Positions 21,647 to 33,089 of a stretch of 64,000 bases of DNA are shown piece by piece. The notes under the pieces were generated by a model, which saw only the letters and a program-made list of their open reading frames with translations, was not told the origin of the DNA and did not search any database. Positions within the stretch are counted from its first letter, which is position 1; every line of letters starts with the position of its first letter. The stretch comes from Capsaspora owczarzaki ATCC 30864 (lineage: Eukaryota > Opisthokonta > Filasterea): assembly GCF_000151315.2 (NCBI RefSeq), contig NW_011887292.1, positions 3,632,916 through 3,696,915 on the forward strand. Direction: 5' to 3'. The position numbers and the translations under genes were made by a program.

Positions 21647-24191
21647 TTAGGCAGTGTACACGGAATCATCCTTTTCATCAACAAAGTCCCAAAGATCGGG
21701 GCGCTGCCGCGTAGTCCGTTCGCGGTAAGCTAGAAAGAGGCGCTCGGCGTTGGCAAGTGTGATTTCCAGGTCGAGGCGGGTGGCGAGCGAATTGGCCAGC
21801 AGAAAGACCTCTGTCTGGTCGTGGCAAGCGAGGAACTTGGACCGTTGCCCCTCAATGATGGCCAGAGCCACGAACAATTCAAAGGTATAGACAAAGTGGC
21901 GATGGTCGTGGTTGTCGCTGCCCGTCTTGTTGCTGGTAAACACCGAGCTGGACGTGTTTGGCCGACCAACGGATGTGGGAGCGGAAGCGCCCCCTCGTTT
22001 CGCACCAGCGGAGGTCTTGCTGGTCACCGCTGCGGCTGGGACACGGCCCTGTAGTACGACAGAAGGGTGCGCGATGGTGGCCTTGCCCAGGTGGCGACTG
22101 ATGAGCACCTCGAACATTTGCACCGCCTGATCGAAACGGAATTCGCGACGGAAGGAGAGCAGCAGCCAGCGGTGCATAAAGACCAGCTCATGCGCTTCGT
22201 TGCGATGGAGCTGGGCAAAGAGATCGTGGTCCATGAACTGCAAGAGCGCACTCATTCGCTGGAGCTTCCAGGACATGCCTGCCTCCTGAAAGTCATACTC
22301 GACGTCGTGCATGTACCCGACAAAGCACCAATAGGCATCAGCCTCATTGTCCAGCACGACAAGAAGCATGGCGAGAATGTCGCTCATGCCTTGGACGTAG
22401 CCGAGCTGCGATCGGAAGGCGGCAAAGGTCAGAAGAATGTGACGCAGCTTCTGGGCTCCCTGGACACCGTTGGGCCCAGCAAAATACGGGTGCTCGCGTT
22501 CCGTCCGGGGCACATCCTTGTCGATTTGAGACTGAGCGCGCCTGAGCTTGTTCTGGTCGAATGGCTTTGAGTTGGCGTTAATGTCCGCGAGCACGGCGAG
22601 CGAAGGGTCTTCCGGCACGCCGCTGGCGACCTCGGCCGCCGTACTCAGGTACTGCGAGTCCTGCCCCAAGCCAAGTTCGGCGAGAACGCGCAAGCAGCGC
22701 CGTCGCATCGCATAGTACTGCGCATGCTTCTCCTGGCGCAAAATCTCCCGCTCGACAAGCGTGCTTTGCATCGGATACATTCCAAGAAGCAAGGGCCAGA
22801 TCTCTGCGCGGAGTTGCGGGTCAATCCCTCCACAAAACACTGCGCTGCGAAGACCCGACTCGTTCATGACGCGGCCATCGGCCAGCATGGCCAGCCACAT
22901 TTCGCGCGTCAGCAGCTCGCCGCGGCTCTTGAATGTGTATGTGGGAGCCAGGTTGCTGCTCGCAGCTTGTGGCGCAGCAGTTGCGGGCAATGGCGATGCT
23001 GGGAGTAGCGGTACAGGCTCGTTGACGGCGGGCGGCAGGATTGGATCGGTGACAACGACGGAAGGTTCGAGAGTGGAGGAGCTCGTTGACAAGGCGGATG
23101 CTTCAAGAGGGTCGTCTGACACTGGATCACACACATAGTCGTCCTCTATTGTTGTTGGGGATTCAGTCACGAGCGCGGATGGCACTAGTTCCATGTCAAA
23201 CGCTGCAGCAGCTGCGGTGGCTCCTTCCGGCAAAGGCGGCGCCTCGCGCGTGGGGCGGGAGAATCTGTGACGGAGTGCTTGCTCGCTCGGGCAGGCCGCG
23301 TTGCTCCCAACTCTGTTCGGTCAGGATGGGTGTTGTGGCAGCAATAAAAAGCGCGTTTGACACTTCCACCTGCCGGCTGACGTCGATGGTTGGGGCTGTT
23401 TTGGAAGACGGCGGAGGTGCGCCCAACGTTCGCCCACCATTCGCTTCGGGTTTAGGCTGCGAGTCCACCGAGACTGACGCAAACGTATATGCGAACGGCG
23501 CAGCGTTCGAAGTTGCAGTGACGGACGTGAACGACGACGAGGACGACGACGAGGTGCTTGTCTGCGGCTTGCTGGCTGCAGCAGGCTTGCTCGACCGCTT
23601 TGCAGGGATGAGATCCGAGTCATCAAACAAGCTACTCTGCAGATCTGCAAGGATGGACTGGCGCGAGGGTGTTGCGGGAGGCGAGAGCGCCGGGGGAGTT
23701 CTGGCGGATTGGGGCAGCGGGAGTGACTCGCGCCGCGTTGTTTCCGCCGCCGCAGGAGCAGCAGCAGCCGCAACAGGAGTAGTAGTAGTAGCAGTCGTAG
23801 TAGTAGTGGTAGCAGCGGTGGCTGGTGGCTTGGGTTGTGCGCTTGGCACCACTTGGCTGCTGATGATGACGGGCGGCTCGATCTGAGCATTCGGCTTGCC
23901 AGTGGAGCCCGCTGCAGCGACACTATCATCACCGTCAGCATTATCGGCATTATCAACATCATCAGCATCATCAGCATCGGCGTCGGCGGCTGGAGGTCGA
24001 CTGGCCGTCGCTGCGGGACCACCACCCGTGACTGAGCCAGCCTTGCGACCAGTACCACCACCGCCAAAAAAGTCGTCGTCGTCATCAAGGAACAGGTTGG
24101 ACTTGTTGCCTGACTTGGCTGGCTTGGCGGTGGTCGAGACGTGCGAGTTGGACAGCCGCTTTGTGCTGAACAATCGCAGATTCTCAGACAT
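21647..24191 (-). CDS. TBC-domain Rab GTPase-activating protein
   Basis: The certain part is the C-terminal TBC domain (23194-21647). It carries both catalytic fingers, IDKDVPRT (IxxDxxR) and GYVQGM (YxQ), so it should stimulate GTP hydrolysis by a Rab. WPLLLGMYP and the long approach segment place it near the TBC1D15/17/Gyp7 group. Upstream, a second frame begins at ATG 24191 with a Ser/Ala/Thr-rich disordered region. The two join in phase if 23361-23265 (97 bp) is an intron with donor GTCAAA and acceptor CACAG, giving 815 residues. The donor is weak; the alternative is that translation starts at Met 23194, or that two genes abut. Acidic DDDDDFFGG near the start could be an adaptor- or membrane-trafficking-related motif. 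Confidence 0.8.
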
Positions 24192-24391
24192 TTTGGTTGT
24201 TGGTTGTGGAGTCTGAGCGTCTGAGGTAGTGGGGGAAGAAACGACTGATCTGATCTGAGCTGAGCTGAGCTGATTGTGATTTGGAAAAAGCAACCAGTTG
24301 TAGTTGCCGTTATTCGAGGATAATGTGGATTTTAGAGGACACACAAAAGGTACTGTTACAATCTCACAAAAGCACAAACACGATGAATAAC

Positions 24392-26723
24392 TTAATCTAA
24401 GAGACCGACAGCGCGCATGAGCCGCTCATGCTCGGCTGTGGGAGCTGCAGGGAGGTCGGATACAAACGTGCGGAGTTCGCCGAGGGCGTCCGCTTTGAGC
24501 AGACGGAAAAACTCTACTTCGTGCCTTCGCGGAGACTCGTGAGACTGCACAGACTGCAGAGCCTTCTTTAACTCGCACAGGTCGGGGCGAAGCGCCACAA
24601 GAAACTCGAGAATTTTATGCCGGTACGCAACTGAGAACGCAGAAAGACAACAACACCACAAGTCGAGTGAGCGAGTTGCCATCCCCAAGATGACAAGAAT
24701 ACCAACACTCTCCACTCAAAAAAACTCACCGTCTGCGCCTCCGGCCCGCTGCGCCATGATGGTCGGGACGGGTACAGTGCGCTTGCCAAACTCTAGCGAA
24801 AACTGCACGTTGCTCAAGCTGTGTTGCAAATTTTGCACAGCAGACTGCCAAGCCACGCTCAGCTTGTCGAGTGTAAGGCCGAGAGACTTTTGCTGCTTTT
24901 GTTGGATCTGTGAACAACAGCAGAGTAGAAACAAAAGAAAAAAAAAAACAAAGAAAAACAAACGGAGCAACGCGTGAGCTGACTTTCCTGTAGTTTTTTC
25001 AAAAAGAAAAATGCCTAAAAATGCCGATTCCATCAACTTACACGGGCCAACAGGTCTTTGTCTACGTTTTTCAAGCTCTTGTCTAAAGGCTCGGGTGCCG
25101 CCGCAGAAGCCATTGTTGGTGCAGCGGCGCTGGATTGCTGTTCAGCCGCTGCACTTGCTCGATGGTCGGCCAGAGTTTGAAGTTTTTGCCGGACCTATCA
25201 CATTCCAACGAAATTTCAGCGCATGAGCATTTCCGAGAACAGAATTCGGGAGCTGCATTTGGCATTGCAACACCCAATTTTAACGCTTACCGATGCCGTC
25301 AAGGAGGGGTTGTCGAGCAGCTGTGCGACCGAGGAAACCACGCCAAGATCGGGCGTAGGGAGTGTGATTGGTTCGATATCGAGTGGCAGGGTGTCCCACG
25401 GAATGGCGTGGTGCAACGTTCCGGCAAACTTAATGTCGCTCGAGTATCCCAGCAAATGGCGAAGCTTGGTGTCGTACGTGGTCCAAGCCAATTTGCGCAA
25501 GTTCTGATGGAAGGCATCCATTCGCTGGAGCTTGGTGGTGTCTGACATGATTGACGACTTTTCTCCCGCCCACTCGGTGGAAGGGACACCAGGCGCCGCT
25601 GGGAATCGAACGTGCAATTGGTACTGGCTATCGGCCCAATTGTGCAGCTTGTGCGCGTCAGACTTGAGCACTTTGAGGCTGTATGCATTGGGCATGAGAG
25701 CCATAATCAGAGCCAAGTCCTCGGGTCCAAACGAACTGGTACAACCGAAAACAAATCACAACACGTTTCAAGTGAGAGACTGCCATTTGTGCTCGACCAC
25801 GTCCATGCAACAAAATGCCTTACAGTTTGTAATCGCCCTGCGACATGTGTCGCGTCAAGCTTTGAAGCGAAACAGAAACGTCACGAATGGTGCGGGTTCG
25901 CAGAATATCCTCGAGAGCCTGAAATTTTCGCTCAAGCTTTTCATATACCGCGGGCAATCGAATTGGCTGAGGGTAAGGATCCTCGACAGCCGTTTTAGCC
26001 CTCAACGAGCTTGTTTCAGTGTTCAAAACCGTGCTTGAGCCGCTCTGCAGATTCGGATACGGGCTTGGATCGAAGGCCGAGGAGGCAGCATACGGAATGG
26101 CCGTGGCTCGTGGCGGAAGGCCCAATACAGCAGTAGAGGCCGATACCAAGCTCGAGGAAGATGGGAAAGAGGAGGAAGAAGAAGAATAAGAAGAAGAAGA
26201 CGCAGGATCAAGCTGCAAAACGCGTGCGGCTGACACGGGCTGTCCGGCAGCTTGCAACGCCATTGCGCGACCTCGCGACGAGAGAGCCGATACAAACTGT
26301 CGCGCCGGCGACACCGAGCCCGACGAAACCCCGAGCGGAACGTCGAGTGGCAACGGGGGCAGAATGCTGTAAGGTCGCGCAGACGACGGCGAGTGACTGT
26401 TCGGATCCACCGCCGCAAAGATGGATTCAACAGGTTCTGTCGATCGCGGCGACTTGGCCGGCGATGAGTGAGGACGGCGTGGGCTGCTTGGCATGGGTGG
26501 CCGAGCTGCCGCATGCGCGGTTGGTTCGGTCGCGATCGTGGCGGCGGCAGGCGGAGCCGTCGGCGATGGAGGAGAGGGAGGCTGCGGCTGAGCCGGTACA
26601 AACGATGCCATGGAAAGGGACAGCGAGGATCTTGGTCGCGAGATATTGAAGAGCGGAAAGTCCTTCATGGATCGCCATTCTGAGGGGTTTGTGACAGAGG
26701 CGGCTGGTAGTGGTGGTGGTGCC

Positions 26724-26755
<32 letters not shown>

Positions 26756-27541
26756 GGGTGGATTTTGCGCTTCCACCGTAGATTCCTGCAATTGACTCTG
26801 GTGACTCGGTGTCTTGTCGGTGGCGGATTGCATGGTCGGTGAGGTGGACGGCAGAGCCGTTTGAACGGACGCGCTGCTGGTGGTCTCGTTTTTTGACAGG
26901 TCTGGTTGCTCGGCAGCACGAGCCGTTTGGTCCTCGCTGTCGTGCTCGACCTCTGTTGTCTGGACTTGACTTGATCGCGCCAGCATTGCAGCAGAGGCAC
27001 TTGTGATTGCACTGCTGGTGGATGCTGCGTTGCGCAGGAGGATGCTCGAGTTTGAATTTGAACGCCCTTTGGCTTTGGCTGGCGGCGGTTGCCTCAGTGC
27101 GTCTGCGAGCGACCTCACCTCGGTCGTCGTCGTCGTCGTCGTAGTGGTAATCGGCTCCAATGCAGCAGGATGGAAGACGAGCGGGCGCTTGTGGAGCAGC
27201 AGGCTGGGCGTTGCTGGGTCGGCGTCGACCTCGGACAGCGGCCGTTTGCGACTCGGTTGAAACGGCGTCGGCTTTTGAATCCCAGCATCATCCGCAGGAT
27301 CATCCGCAGCAGCAGACGCAGATCCGTCATCACTACTGCTCACAACATTGCTATTACTAGTACTACTACTATCGCCATGACTACTAAGGCCAAGGAGACC
27401 ACTGCTGCGACGGGTCTGACGGACGGTGGGCGAGGCGGTCGCAGCGGCAGGATTGTCCTTTGAGTTTGGGCTGCTGCTGCTGCTGCTACCTTGCACTGTC
27501 GGCCGCAGATAGCCAGCGATGCCACCGCGTTTCGGCGGCAT
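24392..27541 (-). CDS. CDT1: DNA replication licensing factor CDT1
   Basis: Five exons (27541-25824, 25735-25291, 25194-25042, 24907-24730, 24630-24392), all in phase, give 910 residues. The first ~520 residues are Ser/Pro-rich and disordered. Residues about 525-730 form the central geminin-binding/winged-helix region (LPAVYEKLERKFQALEDI, later FGPEDLALIMALMPNAY and DIEPITLPTP, matching the DIEPAALP segment of animal CDT1). A C-terminal winged helix (YRHKILEFLVALRPDL to ADALGELRTF) would bind MCM2-7. CDT1 with ORC and CDC6 loads the MCM helicase on origins in G1. The extreme N-terminus, KRGGIAGYLRP, resembles a weakened PIP-box degron. The protein is longer than human CDT1 (546) because of the N-terminal extension. 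Confidence 0.88.
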
Positions 27542-27766
27542 CTAGTTTGAAACAACAAATTCAACCAGGAGGGGGATACGAAGAATAGGGACGAGACGCG
27601 AAACGAAACTCTGACCAACCCAAAGCACAAATCCACGACTGAGCACTCTGATCCCATATGCAACAAGTCGTGGTAACAAATTTGAAAGAAGCAAGAAGCA
27701 GTACGCAAAGTAGCACGCGATTCTCGCTTTGGAAGGGTCAATGGAACAAGAAGGATTTGTTCATAG

Positions 27767-27819
<53 letters not shown>

Positions 27820-27861
27820 GGATTTGCATTGGCAGCTTTTTTTTTTTTTTTCTGAAACAAA
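27542..27861. promoter_or_regulatory. Shared divergent promoter of CDT1 and BRCA1-like gene
   Basis: CDT1 (minus) and the BRCA1-like gene (plus) start 320 bp apart, head to head. The region has a run of 47 T (27769-27815) and a shorter T run just before the BRCA1 ATG. ACGCGAAA at 27596-27603 reads TTTCGCGT on the other strand, a near match to E2F/MBF-type cell-cycle sites. That the site works is an inference. Confidence 0.5.
27769..27815 (+). repeat. Run of 47 T
   Basis: Uninterrupted T run within the CDT1/BRCA1 divergent promoter, 46 bp before the BRCA1 start codon. The longest homopolymer in the window. Confidence 0.95.
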
Positions 27862-30800
27862 ATGCCCACTTGCGGCGATTTGACCACGGACGAGCAGCGC
27901 GAGGTGCAGCTGTGCGTCAGCAACCTCAAGAAGAGCATTGAGTGCCCAATATGGTGCGTTTCATGACTTGTGCAGCACGGATGCGCGCTGGGTGTCTGTT
28001 GGGGGATTCGTGCGCTCACGCTGAATGAGGCGCTCTGTGCTTGCAAACGACTGCGATCCACACACACACACAGCTGCTGCTCGCTCGTAGACCCGTACTC
28101 GACTCCGTGCAACCACCAGTTCTGCAAGTACGCGCAGTAGTGATTCGCAGAGCACACACGCGTGCGAATGTCAATGCCGATGGCGGCTCAGTGACAAGCG
28201 AGCGTGTTGGACAGCAAAGACTTGAGACAACTTTCAATTTCCCGCGCTTTTTTTTTTTCTTTGTGGATCCTCTTGCACTTGCTCTTCAAACTCACCGCTT
28301 TCACTTGCTGATCTTGCACTGGCACAGAACATGCATCCTCGAGCACGAGTACCGAAGCACCAAGGACGAGCAGGAGGCCAAGCGCTCCAAAAAGGCGGCT
28401 GCTCCGGCCCGCTGCCCAATGTGCAAGCAGCCATTCACTCGCCGCGCACTCAAACAGAGCCCGCGATTTGCAGCGCTGGTCGAGTCCGTCACCGCTGTGA
28501 TTGAAGGCATCAAGGAGGACACTGGCGGCGAAATTCAATCCCAGCGCGTCGCCATCACCAACACAACCTGCGCATTCCCAGTGGAGAATCTTTCGCAAAT
28601 GTATCCGCAGCCCGAAAAGCCGCATGCCGAGCCGCAAACCGTCGACGACAGCCTTGATGCGGATACGCCCCTTGCTACTACTACTACTACTACTACTGCT
28701 GCTGCACCACACCACAACACTCGGAGCGCACAGGGACAAGGTCGACACGCTTCGCGCTCGAATGAATCGGCTGCTGCTTCACCGCGTAACTCGGCCGCCG
28801 CTGCAACCCCTCTGCGGCAAAACTCTGCATCTCGAGCAGGTATTACTCGTGCAGCCACTCGCAACGCACCTGATCACGATGACACGGACAGGGTTGGTGC
28901 ATCGGCAATGTCTCTCGAGGAACCGAGCGAACAACAACTTCCTTCCCTCGCGACACTGCTCGGACAACCATCCTCCGAGCGTGCTGCTGCTTCTTTGACA
29001 ACGCGCAGATCGCGCAGTCTATCCAACGCAGCGGCCTCGCCTGCACTGGTCGCAGCTTCCCCACGCGTCAACGCGTCACCACGCATTGTTTCGCCACGCA
29101 GAGGCTCGCCGCGCTCCCGCAGCACTGTGACTGGAACTGACGAGCAGACCATTCCAACAGCTGCAGCTGAGCCCATTGTTGCCGCAGTCACGCCCAAGCC
29201 TGCCAGTGCCCGCCAGCTTCTCCAACTCGCCAAATCCACCACTGCAGAGCCAGCTCAACCACCATCAGCACAACAGCAACCACCAATCCCCGACCCAATC
29301 GGCAAAGAAGCCGCTCTGCAAGCAACCACGGGAGACTCGGAGCAGACAACAGACTCGGCACTCGCGCCAGAGGCCAGTTTGCACTCGCAGCAGCAGCAGC
29401 AGCCGCCACGACTCATCGATCCCTCATCCAGCGTCGTCATTCTTTCCAGCTTGGGACAGGCTCCACTAGCATCGCCATCGGCATCTATTCCTCCAACTGA
29501 CCCTCTTGTGGGATCCAACAACAGCAGCAGGCTGGCCTCATCCTCTCCCGGCGAGGTGCTTGCTCCAAACAGCTCGGTTGAGGCAGCGATGCCATCATCA
29601 CGCGGGCTGACACGAATCAATTCGGCCTTTGAGGCGCCGACATACTCGTCGTCTTCGTTTGCTCCTCCAACCCTCCGGTCTCCTGCCTCGCTCTCACGCT
29701 CTGATGTTACTTCCCCGAACAACCGCGGCGGAGATGATGAGCTTTCTGGGTCGCATCCAATGAACACGCAGGTGCGTACAGTGCTGATCTGATCTTCCGT
29801 TCACGGATGGTTTTGGGTTTTTGCTCATGCTTTTCTGTTGATTTGTTATGGTGCTTGCTGAGACAGGAGGCAATCAGGGAATTGAACAGCAACATGTCGA
29901 CCGTCCAGCTGATCGACCAGTTATACGGGCAGCAAGAGCCAGCGCCTGCAACGTTCAAGCATCCCAGCATCCAGCCTGCCCAGTCCAGTGAGCAGAGAGA
30001 TTCTAGTGGATGAGGTTGGTTGGTTGGCGCTCATGTGGAAACCTCACCGAGTGCTTTGTCATTGTAGTTCCTTCACTGGTCCCAAATTCCCTCAATCTTC
30101 CGTTAAAGTACTCTTCGGCTGCCGCACCCCCGTCTGCGCAATCGCCTGTCGCCCCCTCATTGTCAACTCCGTACGGCCATTTTTCTTTTTGTTCCTTGAT
30201 ATTGATTTGACCTTTCCACCTCTCACACCTTTTGTGACGTGCATTTGTTGTAGGCTCACATTCGAAGCCAATTCGCCGCTGCACAGCCGCCCTCAAGCAC
30301 TTGTTCGCGCAATTCCTTCGACGCGCAGCCCCGTTGATTCAATTCATGTCGTTCCTCGCATCGTGATGACGGGACTGGCTCCAGAGCAGCTCGTAAGGCG
30401 TTTTGGTCTTTGGTGGGATTTCGCGTGTGCCAAAGATGCGCTCCTCCACTGATTTCTCTTTGCCAACACTTGTCAAACAGATGGAGGTTCGCGCTTTGGC
30501 CAACTTGCTTCACGGCAAGATGCTGAAGGACTTTAACACCACGGCCACACATCTTGTTGCCGCATGCGGTATGGCAAGGGAATTCGCGTTCGACTTGTCG
30601 ATTCCATCCATGGCACTGTCTCTGACTTTGACCAATTCGGGCGTTTTGCAGATAATTCCTTCGTTGTTAGGCGGACGATCAAGTTCTTTTTCGCAATCAT
30701 GACTGGCACATGGTTGGTGGGTTGTCAATGTAAGCATTCTGTGGTGCTGTTGTTGTTGTGGATTGTTGATGTTGAAGTTCCTTTTTAACTCTATTTGGGC

Positions 30801-31485
30801 ACGTCCCTCCGCTCCGTAGGGGTACGAGCATGTCTGAAAGAAAACCGCCATGTTGCCGAAGAAGAGTTTGAGATTCGCGGTGACATTAATTTCGCCGACC
30901 ATGGCCCACGGCGGGCCCGATTGAGTCTGCAGTGCAACGTAAGTTCCTCCTTGTTTGTTTTGCGTTGCATACAGGCGCCTTCCTTTTGCCAGTTTCTTCA
31001 TCGCAACTCCCCCTGCCTCTGTCTTTTTTTTTTTTGTGTGTGTGTCATTTTGAATCATCCCACAGGAACCTAAACTGTTTGATGGGTACGAGTTTCACTT
31101 TCACGGACAACATTACAACTATACGCGAGAAAACTTGGTCGAGCTCGTGTGCTTGGGAGGCGCTCGCATTCTCCACACGACCGAAGAGCTGACAGATAGG
31201 GTTGTCGCCTTCCAAGACACGCTGGCCACCGAGGGCATCTCCCTGACGCGAAAAGAAATGCGCCAGCGATCCCGGATTCTCATTGTCGTGGACAAGGGGT
31301 GCAGCACGCGCGAAACGCTTTCCCTGGCCAGCTCGGGCCGTGTCCAGGTTGTTTTCAGCGACTGGATTCTCGACTGCATTACAGACTATCGGCTGCGACC
31401 ACTGGGCATGTATGTGGACGAGTCCACTTACGACAACTCGCAAGACGATATCGAGGACAACATTGCAGCAGTGGCGCACCTCTAT

Positions 31486-31516
<31 letters not shown>

Positions 31517-31908
31517 GTGACGATCACGGTTACGAGGCTACAGCAAATCGATCGAGGCGGTTTGTTCAAGCGTCACAGTTTCAACACCGCGCCGCTGCCG
31601 CCGCGCCATGGTATCAAGGCAACTATCGCAGTGATCGAGCATCTTCTTCGTCGTTTGCAGCACCAGACCCGCTTACACCGCGGCATCACAGAGCTACACA
31701 GCTTGCAGCTCAACCCTCGTCGTCTCAGTCCGGGCCGAGCACGCAAGTGTGGCAGCCTTCAACTGTTCATGGAAGGACCCACGCTGCTTCAATTACGAGT
31801 CGTGCAGGCGCTGTTCCTATAAGTAGTAGCAACAGTGGTGCTGCACTCAGTCGCTCTACTCAACTGGGCGATGGAATGGCAACCCAACCCTTCACTCGCA
31901 TCGTGTAG
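27862..31908 (+). CDS. BRCA1: BRCA1-like RING and tandem-BRCT protein
   Basis: Ten exons (27862-27953, 28074-28127, 28328-29771, 29867-29987, 30068-30170, 30254-30392, 30481-30568, 30652-30729, 30820-30938, 31066-31908), all phase-matched, give 1026 residues. The N-terminal RING is C3HC4 (Cys28, 31, 43, His45, Cys48, 51, 78, 81) followed by the flanking helix region. A Ser/Pro-rich disordered middle follows. BRCT1 (about 636-735) aligns with human BRCA1 through TGLAPEQ, THLVAACD, RRTIKFFFAI and GTWLVGCQWV; the phosphopeptide-binding Thr/Gly and the Lys of TIKFF are kept. The inter-repeat motif GPRRAR matches GPKRAR of BRCA1 and is not in BARD1. BRCT2 (748-860) has VVFSDWILDCI. An acidic Asp run and ~130-residue tail end it. 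Expected role: ubiquitin ligase in homologous-recombination repair, probably with BARD1. Confidence 0.9.
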
Positions 31909-31962
31909 TCCAGCGGTTTGTTTTCTTTTCTGTTTTGACATGTATTTAGTTTCATGTTGTCG

Positions 31963-31968
31963 AATAAA
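31963..31968 (+). promoter_or_regulatory. BRCA1: Polyadenylation signal for the BRCA1-like gene
   Basis: AATAAA lies 55 bp after the stop at 31908 and only 9 bp before the VPS25 stop codon (31977-31979) on the other strand, so cleavage would fall inside the VPS25 coding region. Confidence 0.6.
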
Positions 31969-31976
31969 CTCAGTTG

Positions 31977-33089
31977 CTAAAAGAACTTTACACCGTCCAA
32001 CTCCCCCGTGCTACTGGAAAAGACCTGTGCTTTCCGTTGAGCCTGCAGCACTGCTAGCGCTTCTTTGAGCGTATTTTCATCAATTCCGTACATTTCTATC
32101 CAATGGGAAATAGCAGGCGTTTGAGTGCCAAGTTAGAAACGCTCCTTGACAAGTGGAAACAGACAAACAATGGCCGGCGCTCGCGGCAAGTCCTTACCAG
32201 TGCCAACAGCGTGATCGCCTGCTTGGAGTTCATACAGGGTGCACACTGTCCCTGTCATTCCGTTATTCTCAACCTGAGGAGAAAAAGACCATACGAGCAA
32301 GGAGCGAAATTCAGTGTTTGGTTTGGCAATACGAGGATTGGGCTTGGTTCCGACACTTACCCAGCTGTAAATGATGGCAGCCCATTGTTCAATCGTGCGC
32401 CACAAGACACGACACCTAGACTTGTCGCGTCCCGTCCATTCGACGTTGCCTGCAGCGACATCGAGTTAAAAACACATATTGACTCGAAGCAAATGACCAG
32501 TCAAAGAACGAATCAACCCGACAACACTTACCCTTTGCTGCTAATTCGTCCAGCACAATACGAACCGCTTCTGGCGAGAGGTGTCCTGCGTGGATGAAGA
32601 TGTAAAGATTGGTGAAAACAAGCAGATCAGACGCGAAATCACGATTGGCCAGAGTTGTGCTGGAGAACTCACGGTTGATGGTCTGGTTGTTGAAGAGGGG
32701 CGACGTGAGCTGTCTGTCGGAACTCACGGTTGATGGTCTGGTTGTTGAAGAGGGGCGACGTGAGCGCTTCCTGAACGTCGAGCGAGTCTGCCGCGTGTCG
32801 GCGTTGCTCTGTAATCTGTTGATGGGGAGAGAGAGAGAGAATGAACGAGATCGGCGTTGCTCTGTAATCTGTTGATGGGGAGAGAGAGAGAGAATGAACG
32901 AGATCGAGCGAGACACACACACACACAGGAACGAGTTAGAATTTTGGAGCACGACTTCTTCCCGTCCTTCCACTCTGTCGCTCCAGCAAGAGCGCTGTCG
33001 TCAAAGAAATTGTGCATCATTGCGACTTGCGTAAAGAACGGCGGGAAGGAGTACAGCGCAGGCCACGCGAATGAAGCACTCGCTGCCAT
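31977..33089 (-). CDS. VPS25: ESCRT-II subunit VPS25 (locus rearranged)
   Basis: C-terminal exons are clean: 32585-32532, 32449-32361, 32273-32198, 32095-31977, ending GVKFF exactly as VPS25 does. They contain SPEAVRIVLDELAAKG, NVEWTGRDKS, WRTIEQWAAIIYSW and TVCTLYEL, covering both winged helices. Exon 1 (33089-33031) reads FAWPALYSFPPFF. It appears to use a GC donor (GCAAGT) to join an exon at 32815 reading TLQSNADTRQ, as in animal VPS25. After that the gene is damaged: about 20 conserved residues before DSLDVQEALTSPLFNN are absent and the frame does not continue. Two tandem duplications surround the defect. The family sorts ubiquitinated cargo into multivesicular bodies. Either the assembly is wrong here or this copy is defective. 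Confidence 0.88.
32665..32765. repeat. 55-bp tandem duplication in VPS25
   Basis: A 46-bp segment at 32665-32710 recurs identically at 32720-32765. It covers the exon end encoding TSPLFNNQTIN and its GT donor. The downstream copy would lie inside the intron. Confidence 0.95.
32798..32906. repeat. 53-bp tandem duplication in VPS25
   Basis: The unit at 32798-32850 is repeated from 32851 to about 32906. It includes a (GA)n tract, the intron acceptor and the start of the second coding exon of VPS25. Confidence 0.95.

Noticed and set aside
30010-31073. Separate small genes in 30010-31073 (plus strand)
   Set aside because: The conserved pieces splice in phase into one BRCA1-type BRCT domain, so these are exons 5-9 and intron read-through.
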